DNA of 64,000 nt from Campylobacterales bacterium (GTDB lineage: Bacteria > Campylobacterota > Campylobacteria > Campylobacterales > Sulfurimonadaceae). How positions within the stretch are numbered: the first letter of the stretch is position 1; each line of letters begins with the position of its first letter. A program made the translations under genes and the position numbers. The notes below the pieces were generated by a model. That model was not told where the DNA came from, searched no databases, and was given only the letters and a program-made list of their open reading frames with translations. Below, one piece after another: positions 1-8,563 of the stretch. The stretch is from NCBI GenBank assembly GCA_026390075.1, contig JAPLGP010000030.1, forward strand, positions 50,455-114,454. Reading direction: 5' to 3'.

Positions 1-412
1 TATAATTTTAGCCATGATTTCACTTCTTGGTGCGACACTCACACTTCCAGGGATGGCTGGTATCGTCCTTCACATCGGACTTGCAGTCGATGCCAATATT
101 ATTATTAACGAACGGATTCGTGAGGGACTTCGTGCAGGAATTCCGACAAGCAGAGCGATTTCTGAAGGGTATCAAAAAGCGATGCGTGCAATTTTGGATT
201 CAAATATTACTCAAATTTTGGCATGTACAATTTTGTATGCGTATGGAACTGGAGCTATCAAAGGCTTTGCAGTTACTTTGAGTATGGGTATTTTAGCTTC
301 AATGCTTACAGCAATTGTTGGAACTTATGGTATCTATCAGTTTTATATGAGTCGTATTGAAAAAAATAAAAACTACACACTGTGGTTTGGTATGACAAGA
401 AAAGGAGCATAA
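1..412 (+). CDS. secD: Protein translocase subunit SecD, 3' end (partial)
   Basis: This is the C-terminal part of SecD; the reading frame is open from the left edge of the window. SecD and SecF form an inner-membrane complex that uses the proton gradient to help the Sec translocon release proteins into the periplasm. The visible segment has the family signature running from [16 protein letters not shown] into [10 protein letters not shown], followed by further hydrophobic helices. The stop codon lies two bases before the secF start, so the two genes are co-transcribed. The first in-frame ATG in the window (position 14) is internal, not the real start. Confidence 0.95.
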   Translation, partial: IILAMISLLGATLTLPGMAGIVLHIGLAVDANIIINERIREGLRAGIPTSRAISEGYQKAMRAILDSNITQILACTILYAYGTGAIKGFAVTLSMGILASMLTAIVGTYGIYQFYMSRIEKNKNYTLWFGMTRKGA

Positions 413-414
413 GT

Positions 415-1386
415 ATGGAACTTTTTAAAGAAGATAAAGTTTATAACTTTTTAGGAAAAGGGAAAATATTTTTTGTTGCTTCATTCGTTTTATTTTTTAT
501 GGCTATTGCTGTTGTAGCAATAAAAGGGTTCTCTTTTGGTATAGACTTTACGGGAGGAACGGTTGTTCAAGTAAAATATACAGAAAATGCACCTATTGAT
601 AAAATAAGAGAAAGTCTTAAAAAAAGTCCGCTTTTTGAACATGCAACTGTAAGTGAATTTGGCTCAATCCAAGAGGTTGTTATAAAAACTCCATCCTCAA
701 CCGTTGGTTTGAGCAATGACATTGGTGACACAACCAAAGAGATTTTAAAAGGTACGGGTGAGTTTGAAATTCGCCGTGTTGATATGGTTGGTCCAAAAGT
801 TGGAGATGAGTTACGAGTGAAGGGTTTGAGCGCATTTTTACTCACACTTTTAGCAATTATGGCAACTGTAACATTCCGTTATGAGTGGCGTTTTGCTCTT
901 GCGGCAATTATTGCTATTATTCATGATATCGTTATCACTTTTGGATTTGTTGCTTACTTTGGTGTTGATTTCAACATTGAAAGTATTGCGGCACTTCTTA
1001 TGATTTTAGGGTATTCGATTCATGATACTATCATCGTTTATGACCGTGTTCGTGAGCATATAGAAGAGTCTAAAGTGACGGATTTTGTGATGATAATCAA
1101 CGAAGCAGTTTCGCGTACACAGTCGCGTACAACACTTACTTCATTGACAGTATTTTTTGTTGTATTGACACTTTTTGTTTTTGGTGGAGACATTATGTTA
1201 GGCTTTAGTTTTCCAATGCTTATCGGTGTAATTGTCGGAACATACAGCTCAATATTCGTTGCAGCGCAACTTGTTGTTTGGACAGGATTTAGTGTATCCG
1301 CTTACCGTCAAAACATGGCAGAAAAAGTAAAAAATCGTGCTGAAAAAGAGAGAATGCGTTCACAGTTTGAATCTGGAGTGATGTAA
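415..1386 (+). CDS. secF: Protein translocase subunit SecF
   Basis: SecF is the partner of SecD in the inner-membrane export complex. The protein has an N-terminal transmembrane helix, a periplasmic domain with the typical GIDFTGGT motif, and a C-terminal bundle of helices containing IHDIVITFG and GYSIHDTIIVYDRVRE, both SecF hallmarks. About 323 residues is normal for the family. The ORF track starts 11 codons earlier, but the ATG at 415 has a good AAGGAG ribosome-binding site and leaves a two-base gap after secD. A strong inverted repeat follows the stop and probably ends the operon. Confidence 0.95.
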   Translation: MELFKEDKVYNFLGKGKIFFVASFVLFFMAIAVVAIKGFSFGIDFTGGTVVQVKYTENAPIDKIRESLKKSPLFEHATVSEFGSIQEVVIKTPSSTVGLSNDIGDTTKEILKGTGEFEIRRVDMVGPKVGDELRVKGLSAFLLTLLAIMATVTFRYEWRFALAAIIAIIHDIVITFGFVAYFGVDFNIESIAALLMILGYSIHDTIIVYDRVREHIEESKVTDFVMIINEAVSRTQSRTTLTSLTVFFVVLTLFVFGGDIMLGFSFPMLIGVIVGTYSSIFVAAQLVVWTGFSVSAYRQNMAEKVKNRAEKERMRSQFESGVM

Positions 1387-1393
1387 AAATCAT

Positions 1394-1429
1394 TTCCACA
1401 TGCCAAGAGTTTACTCTTGGCATGTGGAA
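1394..1429 (+). terminator. Perfect inverted pair of the CCACATGCC repeat after secF
   Basis: A 17-bp arm (1394-1410) pairs perfectly with 1413-1429 around a two-base centre. Each arm is one copy of the repeated word TTCCACATGCCAAGAG. It lies 7 bases after the secF stop, so it probably works as a terminator. The downstream run is not strongly T-rich. Inverted pairs of DNA uptake sequences acting as terminators are well known in Neisseria and Haemophilus. Confidence 0.7.
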
Positions 1430-1513
1430 TTAAACTATTAGTCTTCCTCTTTTTTATAACATTCTACTTACTTTACCCAGCTTTCATTCAGTCGCTTATT
1501 AAGATACTTTTTG

Positions 1514-1519
1514 TATAAT
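1514..1519 (+). promoter_or_regulatory. -10 box upstream of leuS
   Basis: TATAAT preceded by a T-rich stretch, about 60 bases before the leuS start and after the secF terminator. Campylobacterota housekeeping promoters typically have a clear -10 box and a T-rich rather than conserved -35 region, which fits. Confidence 0.45.
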
Positions 1520-1577
1520 CTTCACATAAAACAGACGCATTTAAACTCATAATTATTATACTATACAGGAGAAAGAA

Positions 1578-4028
1578 TTGGAATACAGTTCAAAATCAAT
1601 AGAAAAAAAATGGCAAGATTTTTGGAAGCAAAACAGAAGTTTTGAGCCAAGTGAAGATTTTACAAAAGAGAAAAAATATATACTCAGTATGTTTCCATTT
1701 CCGAGTGGGCGACTTCACATGGGGCATGTGCGAAACTACACACTTAGCGATGCTTTTGCTCGTTACTACCGTCAACAAAACTTTAATGTTCTTCACCCAA
1801 TCGGCTTTGACAGTTTTGGTATGCCTGCTGAAAATGCAGCTATCAAAAATGGTTCACACCCAAAAAAATGGACTTATGATAACATTGACTATATGAAAAA
1901 TGAGTTTTACTCTCTTGGTTTTTCCTTTTCTCGTGAGAGAGAACTTGCAACTTCGGATGAGCTTTATACAAAATTTGAACAATCTTTCATCATCGATATG
2001 TACGAAAAAGGGCTTTTATACCGTAAAAAAGGGATGCTTAACTGGTGTCCACATGACCAAACAGTTCTTGCAAATGAGCAAGTGGTTGAGGGATGTTGCT
2101 GGAGATGTGACACGCCGATTGTAAAAAAAGATATGAACCAGTACTACTTCAAAATCACGCAGTATGGCGATGAACTTTTGAATGATTTGAAAAAACTTGA
2201 AGGCGGATGGCCGAAACAAGTTCTTACTATGCAGGAGAACTGGATAGGAAAATCAAATGGTTTAGCGTTTGATTTGTTCTTTGATGAAATTTCACTTGCA
2301 AAATTAAATAACAGTTTCAAAGGTTTTGATGTTTTTACAACGCGACCTGACACTATTTATGGTGTGAGTTACACGGCACTTGCTCCTGAACATGAGATAG
2401 TTTCTTACATGATTGAAAATGCCCTTTTATCTGAGGATGTTATAACTCAAATCAAGGTGATGAAAACGACCTCTTCGATTGACAGACAAAAAGAAAAGAG
2501 CGGTGTTTCTCTTGGTTTGGATGTTCTTCATCCATTAACGGGTAAAAAAGTGCCTGTTTGGATTGCGAATTTTGTTCTTATGGATTATGGAAGTGGTGCG
2601 GTTATGGCTGTTCCTGCGCATGATGACAGAGATTTTGATTTTGCTAAAAAGTATGATTTGCCAATCAATGCGGTTATCAAACCTTATGAGGACGAGTTAA
2701 GTGCTGACTCTGCTTTTACAGAGGTTGGAGTGCTTTTTAACTCACATGAATTTGATGAAATGAACTCTAAAGAAGCGCAGTCAAAAATTATAGAACATTT
2801 TGAAGCCAAAAAAATCGGTAAAAAAACAACCAACTATAAACTCAAAGATTGGGGTGTAAGCCGTCAGCGTTATTGGGGTGCACCGATTCCTTTTGTACAT
2901 TGTGATGCTTGTGGTTTGGTGATGGAAAAAAAAGAGAATCTTCCAATCGCACTTCCTGAAGATATCGAGATAACGGGCGAGGGCAATCCTCTGGATAACC
3001 ACCCGACTTGGAAACATTGTAAATGTCCGGCATGTGGAAATGATGCAATTCGTGAGACAGATACAATGGATACTTTTGTTGAATCTTCATGGTATTTTTT
3101 ACGCTTTTGTGCATCTCCTAAAAACTGGGAAACAGAAGCTTTTTCACAGGAACAGATAAAATATTGGATGGGTGTTGACCACTACATCGGCGGGATTGAA
3201 CATGCAATTTTACACCTTTTGTACGCAAGATTTTTTACAAAAGTTTTCCGTGATTTAGGCTACATCGAATTTGATGAGCCGTTTGATAAACTTCTCACAC
3301 AAGGAATGGTTCTCAAAGACGGTGCGAAGATGAGTAAATCTAAAGGCAATACTGTTGACCCTGATGCTATCATTGAGAAGTACGGTGCAGACACAGCGAG
3401 ACTTTTTATACTCTTCGCCGCTCCACCAACACAAGAGTTAGAGTGGAATGATAGTGCAGTTGAGGGTGCGTACAGATTTATCAAAAGATTTTATGAGCGT
3501 TCAAGCCATGTAAATAAAACAGATAAAATCCCTACAATCGTACATGCCGCACTTAGCAAAGAAGAGAAGTTTGCAAGAAAAAAAGTGTATGAAGCACTGG
3601 TTCGAGCAAACGATGTTTACACCGAAAAATATACTTTTAACACGATGATAGCGGGTGTTATGGAGGCTATGAACGCTCTGAATCTACAAAATAATTCTGC
3701 TGTTTGGAGTGAGGGGTATTGGATTTTAAGTTCTATCATGGAGCCTGTAATTCCGCACACTTGTTGGGATATAAGCAGTGAAAAATTTGCTTTAAAAAAT
3801 TTCTCAAGCGTAAAAGTTTTGGATGAAGTTTTCGTAGAAGATACTATTACGCTTGGCGTTTCTATCAACGGAAAAAGAAGAACAGAGATAGAAGTTGCGA
3901 CTGACGAGAGTGATGAAAATGTTTTAAAAATCGCAAAAGAGAGTGCTGCAAAATGGCTAGAGGGACAAACTTTGCTCAAAGAGATAGTTGTTCCTAAAAA
4001 ACTTGTAAATTTTGTAGTTAAAGGTTAG
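1578..4028 (+). CDS. leuS: Leucyl-tRNA synthetase
   Basis: Class I aminoacyl-tRNA synthetase that charges tRNA-Leu in the cytoplasm. The HIGH-type motif reads HMGH at about residues 47-50 and the KMSKS motif is present near residue 585. Between them lies the CP1 editing domain, with the conserved [12 protein letters not shown] and [12 protein letters not shown] stretches, and a zinc-type module (CDACG and CPACGN). The length of 816 residues is typical. The start is TTG, supported by AGGAGAAA just upstream. A repeat word at 3029 encodes part of the second zinc knuckle (PACGN). lptE follows two bases after the stop, as in E. coli where leuS precedes lptE. Confidence 0.97.
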   Translation: MEYSSKSIEKKWQDFWKQNRSFEPSEDFTKEKKYILSMFPFPSGRLHMGHVRNYTLSDAFARYYRQQNFNVLHPIGFDSFGMPAENAAIKNGSHPKKWTYDNIDYMKNEFYSLGFSFSRERELATSDELYTKFEQSFIIDMYEKGLLYRKKGMLNWCPHDQTVLANEQVVEGCCWRCDTPIVKKDMNQYYFKITQYGDELLNDLKKLEGGWPKQVLTMQENWIGKSNGLAFDLFFDEISLAKLNNSFKGFDVFTTRPDTIYGVSYTALAPEHEIVSYMIENALLSEDVITQIKVMKTTSSIDRQKEKSGVSLGLDVLHPLTGKKVPVWIANFVLMDYGSGAVMAVPAHDDRDFDFAKKYDLPINAVIKPYEDELSADSAFTEVGVLFNSHEFDEMNSKEAQSKIIEHFEAKKIGKKTTNYKLKDWGVSRQRYWGAPIPFVHCDACGLVMEKKENLPIALPEDIEITGEGNPLDNHPTWKHCKCPACGNDAIRETDTMDTFVESSWYFLRFCASPKNWETEAFSQEQIKYWMGVDHYIGGIEHAILHLLYARFFTKVFRDLGYIEFDEPFDKLLTQGMVLKDGAKMSKSKGNTVDPDAIIEKYGADTARLFILFAAPPTQELEWNDSAVEGAYRFIKRFYERSSHVNKTDKIPTIVHAALSKEEKFARKKVYEALVRANDVYTEKYTFNTMIAGVMEAMNALNLQNNSAVWSEGYWILSSIMEPVIPHTCWDISSEKFALKNFSSVKVLDEVFVEDTITLGVSINGKRRTEIEVATDESDENVLKIAKESAAKWLEGQTLLKEIVVPKKLVNFVVKG

Positions 4029-4030
4029 GT

Positions 4031-4591
4031 ATGAAAAATTTTCCACATGCCAACAAAATTATATTTTTGGTTTTAATAGCTACACTTTTCTCGGCATGTG
4101 GATATAAACAGAGTTCTAAATTTGCTCGTGAAGCTATTGGTGAAAAAATCAGTACAAGTGTAATTATTTCAGCACAAGACCCTGAAAATACAGTTGTCAT
4201 AAAAGATGCAGTTGATAGCGCAATTCTAGAAGTTTTTCATGCTTCACTCACAACGCGTGAATCCTCAGATACGCATCTTTCTTTAAAAATTCAAAATCCA
4301 GTATATGCTCCAACTCAGTATGATAGCAATGGATTTGTTGTAGGATACAGAACAACTATTACGCTTAATATTACTAGGCTTAAAAATGGTGTGACAAAAA
4401 ATTATTCACTTAGTGGAACTTATGATTTTAGTGTGAGTCCAAATGCGGTACTAACCGATCAAGAGAGATTTGATGCGATAAAATTTAGTTCACAAAAAGC
4501 TATTAAATCATTTATTGCACAGGTTTCAGCAGAGGGTGCAAGAGAAAAAAATATAAAGGAGAGAAGAGATGACAATACAAGCAATAATTAA
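4031..4591 (+). CDS. lptE: LptE-like LPS-assembly lipoprotein
   Basis: Small outer-membrane lipoprotein expected to plug the LptD channel that inserts lipopolysaccharide. It has an N-terminal hydrophobic signal ending in a lipobox (FSAC, cysteine near residue 23), followed by a domain that fits LptE in length and by its place after leuS. The assignment rests on gene order, lipobox and size more than on strong residue motifs. Two copies of the repeat word lie in the first 75 bases, one encoding FPHAN in the signal peptide and one covering the lipobox cysteine (SACGY). The 3' end overlaps the next gene by 23 bases. Confidence 0.75.
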   Translation: MKNFPHANKIIFLVLIATLFSACGYKQSSKFAREAIGEKISTSVIISAQDPENTVVIKDAVDSAILEVFHASLTTRESSDTHLSLKIQNPVYAPTQYDSNGFVVGYRTTITLNITRLKNGVTKNYSLSGTYDFSVSPNAVLTDQERFDAIKFSSQKAIKSFIAQVSAEGAREKNIKERRDDNTSNN

Positions 4592-6113
4592 AAATGCAAT
4601 GAAAAGACTTGAGTTAGAGGGTAAACTTTTAACTCCTGATTTTTATGCAGAAGCGTTTTGTAAAGAAGCTCAAAAAGCTGGTATGAATTCGGAAGATTGT
4701 AATCAACTGGACAAATTTACACAAACGCTAGGGAAAGATTTTCAAAAAGAGCTAACGAATTATAGAATTACAACGATGAGTGAACTTACTCGTTTTTTGA
4801 TTTCCAAGTTAAATAGAACAAACAAATCTCAATGTTCCGAAATTCTTGATTCTCAAACTCTGCTTTTTAAAAGAGTGTTGCAAGTTATAGAGGTGTTGCA
4901 TAATAAAGAGGCGAGTGATTTAGCGAAAAAATGTATAGAACTTTTAGCGCAAACTCCTTCAACGGCTCAGTTGGAGCAGTTTAGACAATTGTGGATTAAT
5001 TTTATTACAACCTATGATGACTCTTTTTTACAAAACCTGAGCTCTTTTGGCACAGTAGATTCTAAAAATTTAAGAGAAACTATAAAAAAGTTAAAAGTAG
5101 TACCTGTAAATAACACACTTAGTAATTCAGATTTAGCAAAAATATCTTCACTTTTAATCGCATCTCTTGTTCCTTCTATCGCATCAAGTGTGAATGAAAA
5201 AATTGCAGACTTAAGTCAAAGAATTAAAAGTAATCCGGCTCTTTTAGATACAGCAGATATTGAAAATGAGATAAAAGCTGCCATTTCTCTTAGAATAGCA
5301 CTCGATAAAAATAGCGTTAAAGAGATGGTAGAGTCTATTGATGGTGTGCTTGATAAACTCTCTTTAAGACTTATTGACATGATTGAAAAATCTGATAATT
5401 CAACAATAGAGATTAAAAAAATCAAAAGTGAATTAGAAGCTTATAATGGAGAATCTGATAAAAATTTCACTCTCTCACACAAAAAACTTTTTACGATAGC
5501 TTTAGCCTTGGAAGAAAATACGGAGCTTTTAAGTAAGGATTTAAAAGGGCATAATGAGGAAGTAAAAATACTCGGTCAAAGAATTCGTCAGCTCGAAGGT
5601 GATTTGGAAGTAGCAAAACAAGAGTCAAAAGAGGACTTTTTAACAAAGCTTTATAACAAAAGAGCTTTAGAAGAATTTTTAACCATAAAAGAGGCAGAGT
5701 TTGATAGATACGGACATAATTTTTCTGTAGTTATGTTTGATATAGACCACTTTAAAAATGTCAATGATACATTTGGACATGATGCAGGAGATGCAGTACT
5801 CTCCGCTTTTGCAAAGATACTTAAAAGTGAAGCGAGAACAGTGGATATTGTGGGAAGATTTGGTGGTGAGGAATTTTTGGCTATTTTAAGTGAAACAGAT
5901 ACCGCCGGTGGTGCTATTTTTGCAGAAAAAGTAAGACTTCATGTGGAACAAGCAAAATTTATGTACAAAGGTCAAAGAATAGCGGTAACTGTAAGTGCAG
6001 GTGTTTCAGAGAGAAAGGTTCATTCTTCTTTTCGTGCTGCAATTAATTCAGCAGATGAATACCTCTACAAAGCAAAAAAAGATGGGCGTAATCAAGTCGC
6101 ATATAAGAAGTAA
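4569..6113 (+). CDS. GGDEF-domain diguanylate cyclase
   Basis: Probable cytoplasmic diguanylate cyclase making the second messenger c-di-GMP. The C-terminal 170 residues form a GGDEF domain with FDIDHFKNVND and an intact active-site GGEEF in RFGGEEFLAIL. The N-terminal 340 residues are helical with coiled-coil character and no transmembrane segment or recognised sensor. An inhibitory RxxD motif is not obvious. The ATG at 4569 has a good site (AAGGAGAG) inside the end of lptE, so translation is probably coupled. Its input signal cannot be told from the sequence. Confidence 0.85.
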   Translation: MTIQAIIKNAMKRLELEGKLLTPDFYAEAFCKEAQKAGMNSEDCNQLDKFTQTLGKDFQKELTNYRITTMSELTRFLISKLNRTNKSQCSEILDSQTLLFKRVLQVIEVLHNKEASDLAKKCIELLAQTPSTAQLEQFRQLWINFITTYDDSFLQNLSSFGTVDSKNLRETIKKLKVVPVNNTLSNSDLAKISSLLIASLVPSIASSVNEKIADLSQRIKSNPALLDTADIENEIKAAISLRIALDKNSVKEMVESIDGVLDKLSLRLIDMIEKSDNSTIEIKKIKSELEAYNGESDKNFTLSHKKLFTIALALEENTELLSKDLKGHNEEVKILGQRIRQLEGDLEVAKQESKEDFLTKLYNKRALEEFLTIKEAEFDRYGHNFSVVMFDIDHFKNVNDTFGHDAGDAVLSAFAKILKSEARTVDIVGRFGGEEFLAILSETDTAGGAIFAEKVRLHVEQAKFMYKGQRIAVTVSAGVSERKVHSSFRAAINSADEYLYKAKKDGRNQVAYKK

Positions 6114-6115
6114 TA

Positions 6116-7267
6116 TTGGTGTTAAAAGAGTTTTTGGCTCAGAAGCCGCTTTATTATAATGAAATTGATTACACTCGCATGCCAAGGGTGTATGAAGCGA
6201 TAAAATCTTATTTGGATACTCCAAAAATCATTCATATTATTGGGACAAATGGCAAGGGGACAACGGGGCGTTTTTTAGCAACTGCGTTAGTTTCTCTCGG
6301 GCTTAAAGGAGGACACTACACATCTCCGCATATTTTAGAATTTAATGAGCGAATTTGGCTGAATGGACAAAACGCAAGTGACGAAATTTTGAACTTAGCA
6401 CATGAAAAACTCCAAACTATTTTAGCAACTTCTGATTCGGACGCACTGAGCTATTTTGAATATACAACTCTTTTGTGTATGATAGTTTATAAAGGGTGTG
6501 ATTTTGTAGTTCTTGAGGCTGGGCTTGGCGGGGAGTATGATGCTACCGCTGTGTTTCCTAATTTACTAACACTTGTAACACCGATAGATTACGACCATGA
6601 AGCTTTTTTAGGAAATAGCATACAAGAGATAGCAACAACTAAATTAAATGCTATGCAAAAAAGTGTGATTTTAGCTAATCAAAAGCATCAAGAAGTTGAG
6701 GGAATTGCAAAAAAAATCGCACTTCAAAAAGGTGTGGAAGTTTACAATATTGATACACTTCTGCGTAAGGAAGATACAAATAAAATAGAAATAATTTCAA
6801 AAAATCTTTCACTCGCACGCTACTTACAAGAGAATTTAAAACTAAGTATTTGTGTTTTAAATTTTTTAGGTTTGAGTTATAGCGTGGATGATTTTAATAA
6901 CTCTAAACTTTTTGGCAGACTAACAAAAATAAGTGAAAATATTACAATAGATGTGGGACATAATCCCCTAGCTGCAAGTTCTCTCGTAAACTCTTTATAC
7001 CCGCAAAAATATATTTTAATTTATAACACTTATAAAGATAAAAACTATCAGGAGATATTGGAAATTTTAAAACCCATAATACGGCATGTGGAAATAATAG
7101 AGGTCTTGGGAGAAAGAGTAGAAAAATCTGAGCTGCTTCAAAAGAGTTTAACAGAGTTAAAGATAGAATATAGTTCTTTTAAAGAGATACATCAACAATA
7201 TAACTACCTCGTTTTTGGTTCTTTTAGTGTTGTAGAAGCATTTTTGAACTGGAAAAACAATGGATAA
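6116..7267 (+). CDS. folC: Folylpolyglutamate / dihydrofolate synthase
   Basis: Mur-ligase-family enzyme that adds glutamate to dihydropteroate or folates using ATP. The P-loop GTNGKGTTGRF lies at about residues 43-53. The typical VLEAGLGGEYDATAVF and TPIDYDHEAFLG segments follow, and the C-terminal ligase domain contains IDVGHNPLAA. At 383 residues it is a little shorter than many homologues. The start is TTG at 6116 or GTG at 6119, two to five bases after the preceding stop. The 3' end overlaps the M23 peptidase gene by 8 bases. Confidence 0.92.
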   Translation: MVLKEFLAQKPLYYNEIDYTRMPRVYEAIKSYLDTPKIIHIIGTNGKGTTGRFLATALVSLGLKGGHYTSPHILEFNERIWLNGQNASDEILNLAHEKLQTILATSDSDALSYFEYTTLLCMIVYKGCDFVVLEAGLGGEYDATAVFPNLLTLVTPIDYDHEAFLGNSIQEIATTKLNAMQKSVILANQKHQEVEGIAKKIALQKGVEVYNIDTLLRKEDTNKIEIISKNLSLARYLQENLKLSICVLNFLGLSYSVDDFNNSKLFGRLTKISENITIDVGHNPLAASSLVNSLYPQKYILIYNTYKDKNYQEILEILKPIIRHVEIIEVLGERVEKSELLQKSLTELKIEYSSFKEIHQQYNYLVFGSFSVVEAFLNWKNNG

Positions 7268-8204
7268 TCACTTTACAATTACCATTCATGATGACAATGG
7301 TGTGCAGCAATATAATTTACACCATTTTGTAAAAAAAGTAATTCTTTATGTAGCAATGTTTTTAGGTTTTATTGCTTTTTTCTCGGTCATGACTATTTTA
7401 TATCTTAATCATGAAGTTGAAGCAATAGATATCAAACGCATGGCAATGCAAAAAAGTTATAAAGAGATAGAGTTAAAAAACAAAGAATTAAATGATAATA
7501 TGAACGCTACATTAGAAACACTTCTTAGTAAAAAAGAGGAACTAGACAGAGTTTCTCAATCTCTCTCCGACATAGAAACACTTATAGGACTTGCTCCTGT
7601 GGAAGAGATGACGCTTCAAGAAAGAGCAGACATTGCAAAGTTAAGTTCAGAAGATATGGCAACGCTACTGCAGTTTATTCCAAGTGGTTCACCTGTTCAT
7701 TACACTGGTATTGGCGGTGATTTTGGAAGAAGAATTCATCCAATTACAGGCAAAATAGAGTACCATGCAGGAACGGATATGAGGGCGGATATGAACACGC
7801 GTGTGAATGCTACAGCGGATGGCATTGTTGAATTTGCAGGACCTGATGGCAAAAGCGGATATGGAAATCTTATCATTCTTCAGCACAACTATGGATTTAA
7901 AACATATTTTGCGCATTTAAATAAAATTGTGATAAAATCAGGTCAATTTATTAAAAAAGGCGATTTAATCGCTTATTCTGGCAACACAGGGCTCACGAGT
8001 GGTCCACATCTTCATTACGAAGTGAAATTTATGGCAAGAATAGTAAATCCAATTTGGTTCATAAAATGGGACGCACTCAATTATAAAGAAATTTTTGAAA
8101 AGGAGAATGAAATTCCATGGCAATCTTTAATAAAGGCGACAGCACACATCAAAGTACCAAACCCGACTCAAGCACAACCATTATCACAATCGGTTCATCA
8201 ATAA
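7260..8204 (+). CDS. M23 family peptidoglycan endopeptidase (Csd1/Csd2-like)
   Basis: Membrane-anchored zinc peptidase expected to cut peptidoglycan cross-links in the periplasm. It has a short cytoplasmic N-terminus, one transmembrane helix (about residues 26-48), a coiled coil (about 55-105), and a C-terminal M23/LytM domain. The zinc motifs HAGTD (near 168) and HLHYE (near 250) are intact, so it should be catalytic. It overlaps the bactofilin gene ccmA by 88 bases in another frame. In Helicobacter pylori the cell-shape peptidase csd1 likewise overlaps ccmA, which points to a role in cell shape. Confidence 0.88.
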   Translation: MDNHFTITIHDDNGVQQYNLHHFVKKVILYVAMFLGFIAFFSVMTILYLNHEVEAIDIKRMAMQKSYKEIELKNKELNDNMNATLETLLSKKEELDRVSQSLSDIETLIGLAPVEEMTLQERADIAKLSSEDMATLLQFIPSGSPVHYTGIGGDFGRRIHPITGKIEYHAGTDMRADMNTRVNATADGIVEFAGPDGKSGYGNLIILQHNYGFKTYFAHLNKIVIKSGQFIKKGDLIAYSGNTGLTSGPHLHYEVKFMARIVNPIWFIKWDALNYKEIFEKENEIPWQSLIKATAHIKVPNPTQAQPLSQSVHQ

Positions 8205-8548
8205 AGGGGGAAATGAATCTCTCTTGCAATTTATATGTTGATGGCGAATTTGAAGGTGTTATTAACTCTAAAAATGAGGTAAACATCGGTAAACATGGAC
8301 ATATTAAAGGTGAGATATTTACAAATCGTCTTGTGGTTCAAGGTTTTATCGAAGGTACAATAAACGCTGATAAAGTTGAGATAAAAGCGGATGGGCGTGT
8401 GAAAGGCACGATAGAATCCTCTGAACTTATCATAGAATCAAAAGGTATCTTTGAGGGGATGAGTGTTTTAAAAACTGCGCAACTCTCAAAACAAAAAAAA
8501 CCTCTTGAAACAATCCAAGTACCAGAACCAGAACCTTTAAAAATATAA
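8117..8548 (+). CDS. ccmA: Bactofilin CcmA
   Basis: Small cytoskeletal protein that polymerises without nucleotide and, in Helicobacter, positions cell-shape peptidases to keep curvature. The middle of the protein is a beta-helical bactofilin domain with repeated hydrophobic and glycine turns (IKGEMNLSCNLYVDGEFEG, HIKGEIFTNRLVVQGFIEG). The N-terminal 20 residues are polar and flexible. The length of 143 residues is typical. AAAAGGAG supports the ATG at 8117, inside the end of the peptidase gene. mfd follows after 15 bases. Confidence 0.92.
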   Translation: MAIFNKGDSTHQSTKPDSSTTIITIGSSIKGEMNLSCNLYVDGEFEGVINSKNEVNIGKHGHIKGEIFTNRLVVQGFIEGTINADKVEIKADGRVKGTIESSELIIESKGIFEGMSVLKTAQLSKQKKPLETIQVPEPEPLKI

Positions 8549-8563
8549 ACCCATAGGAAAAGT

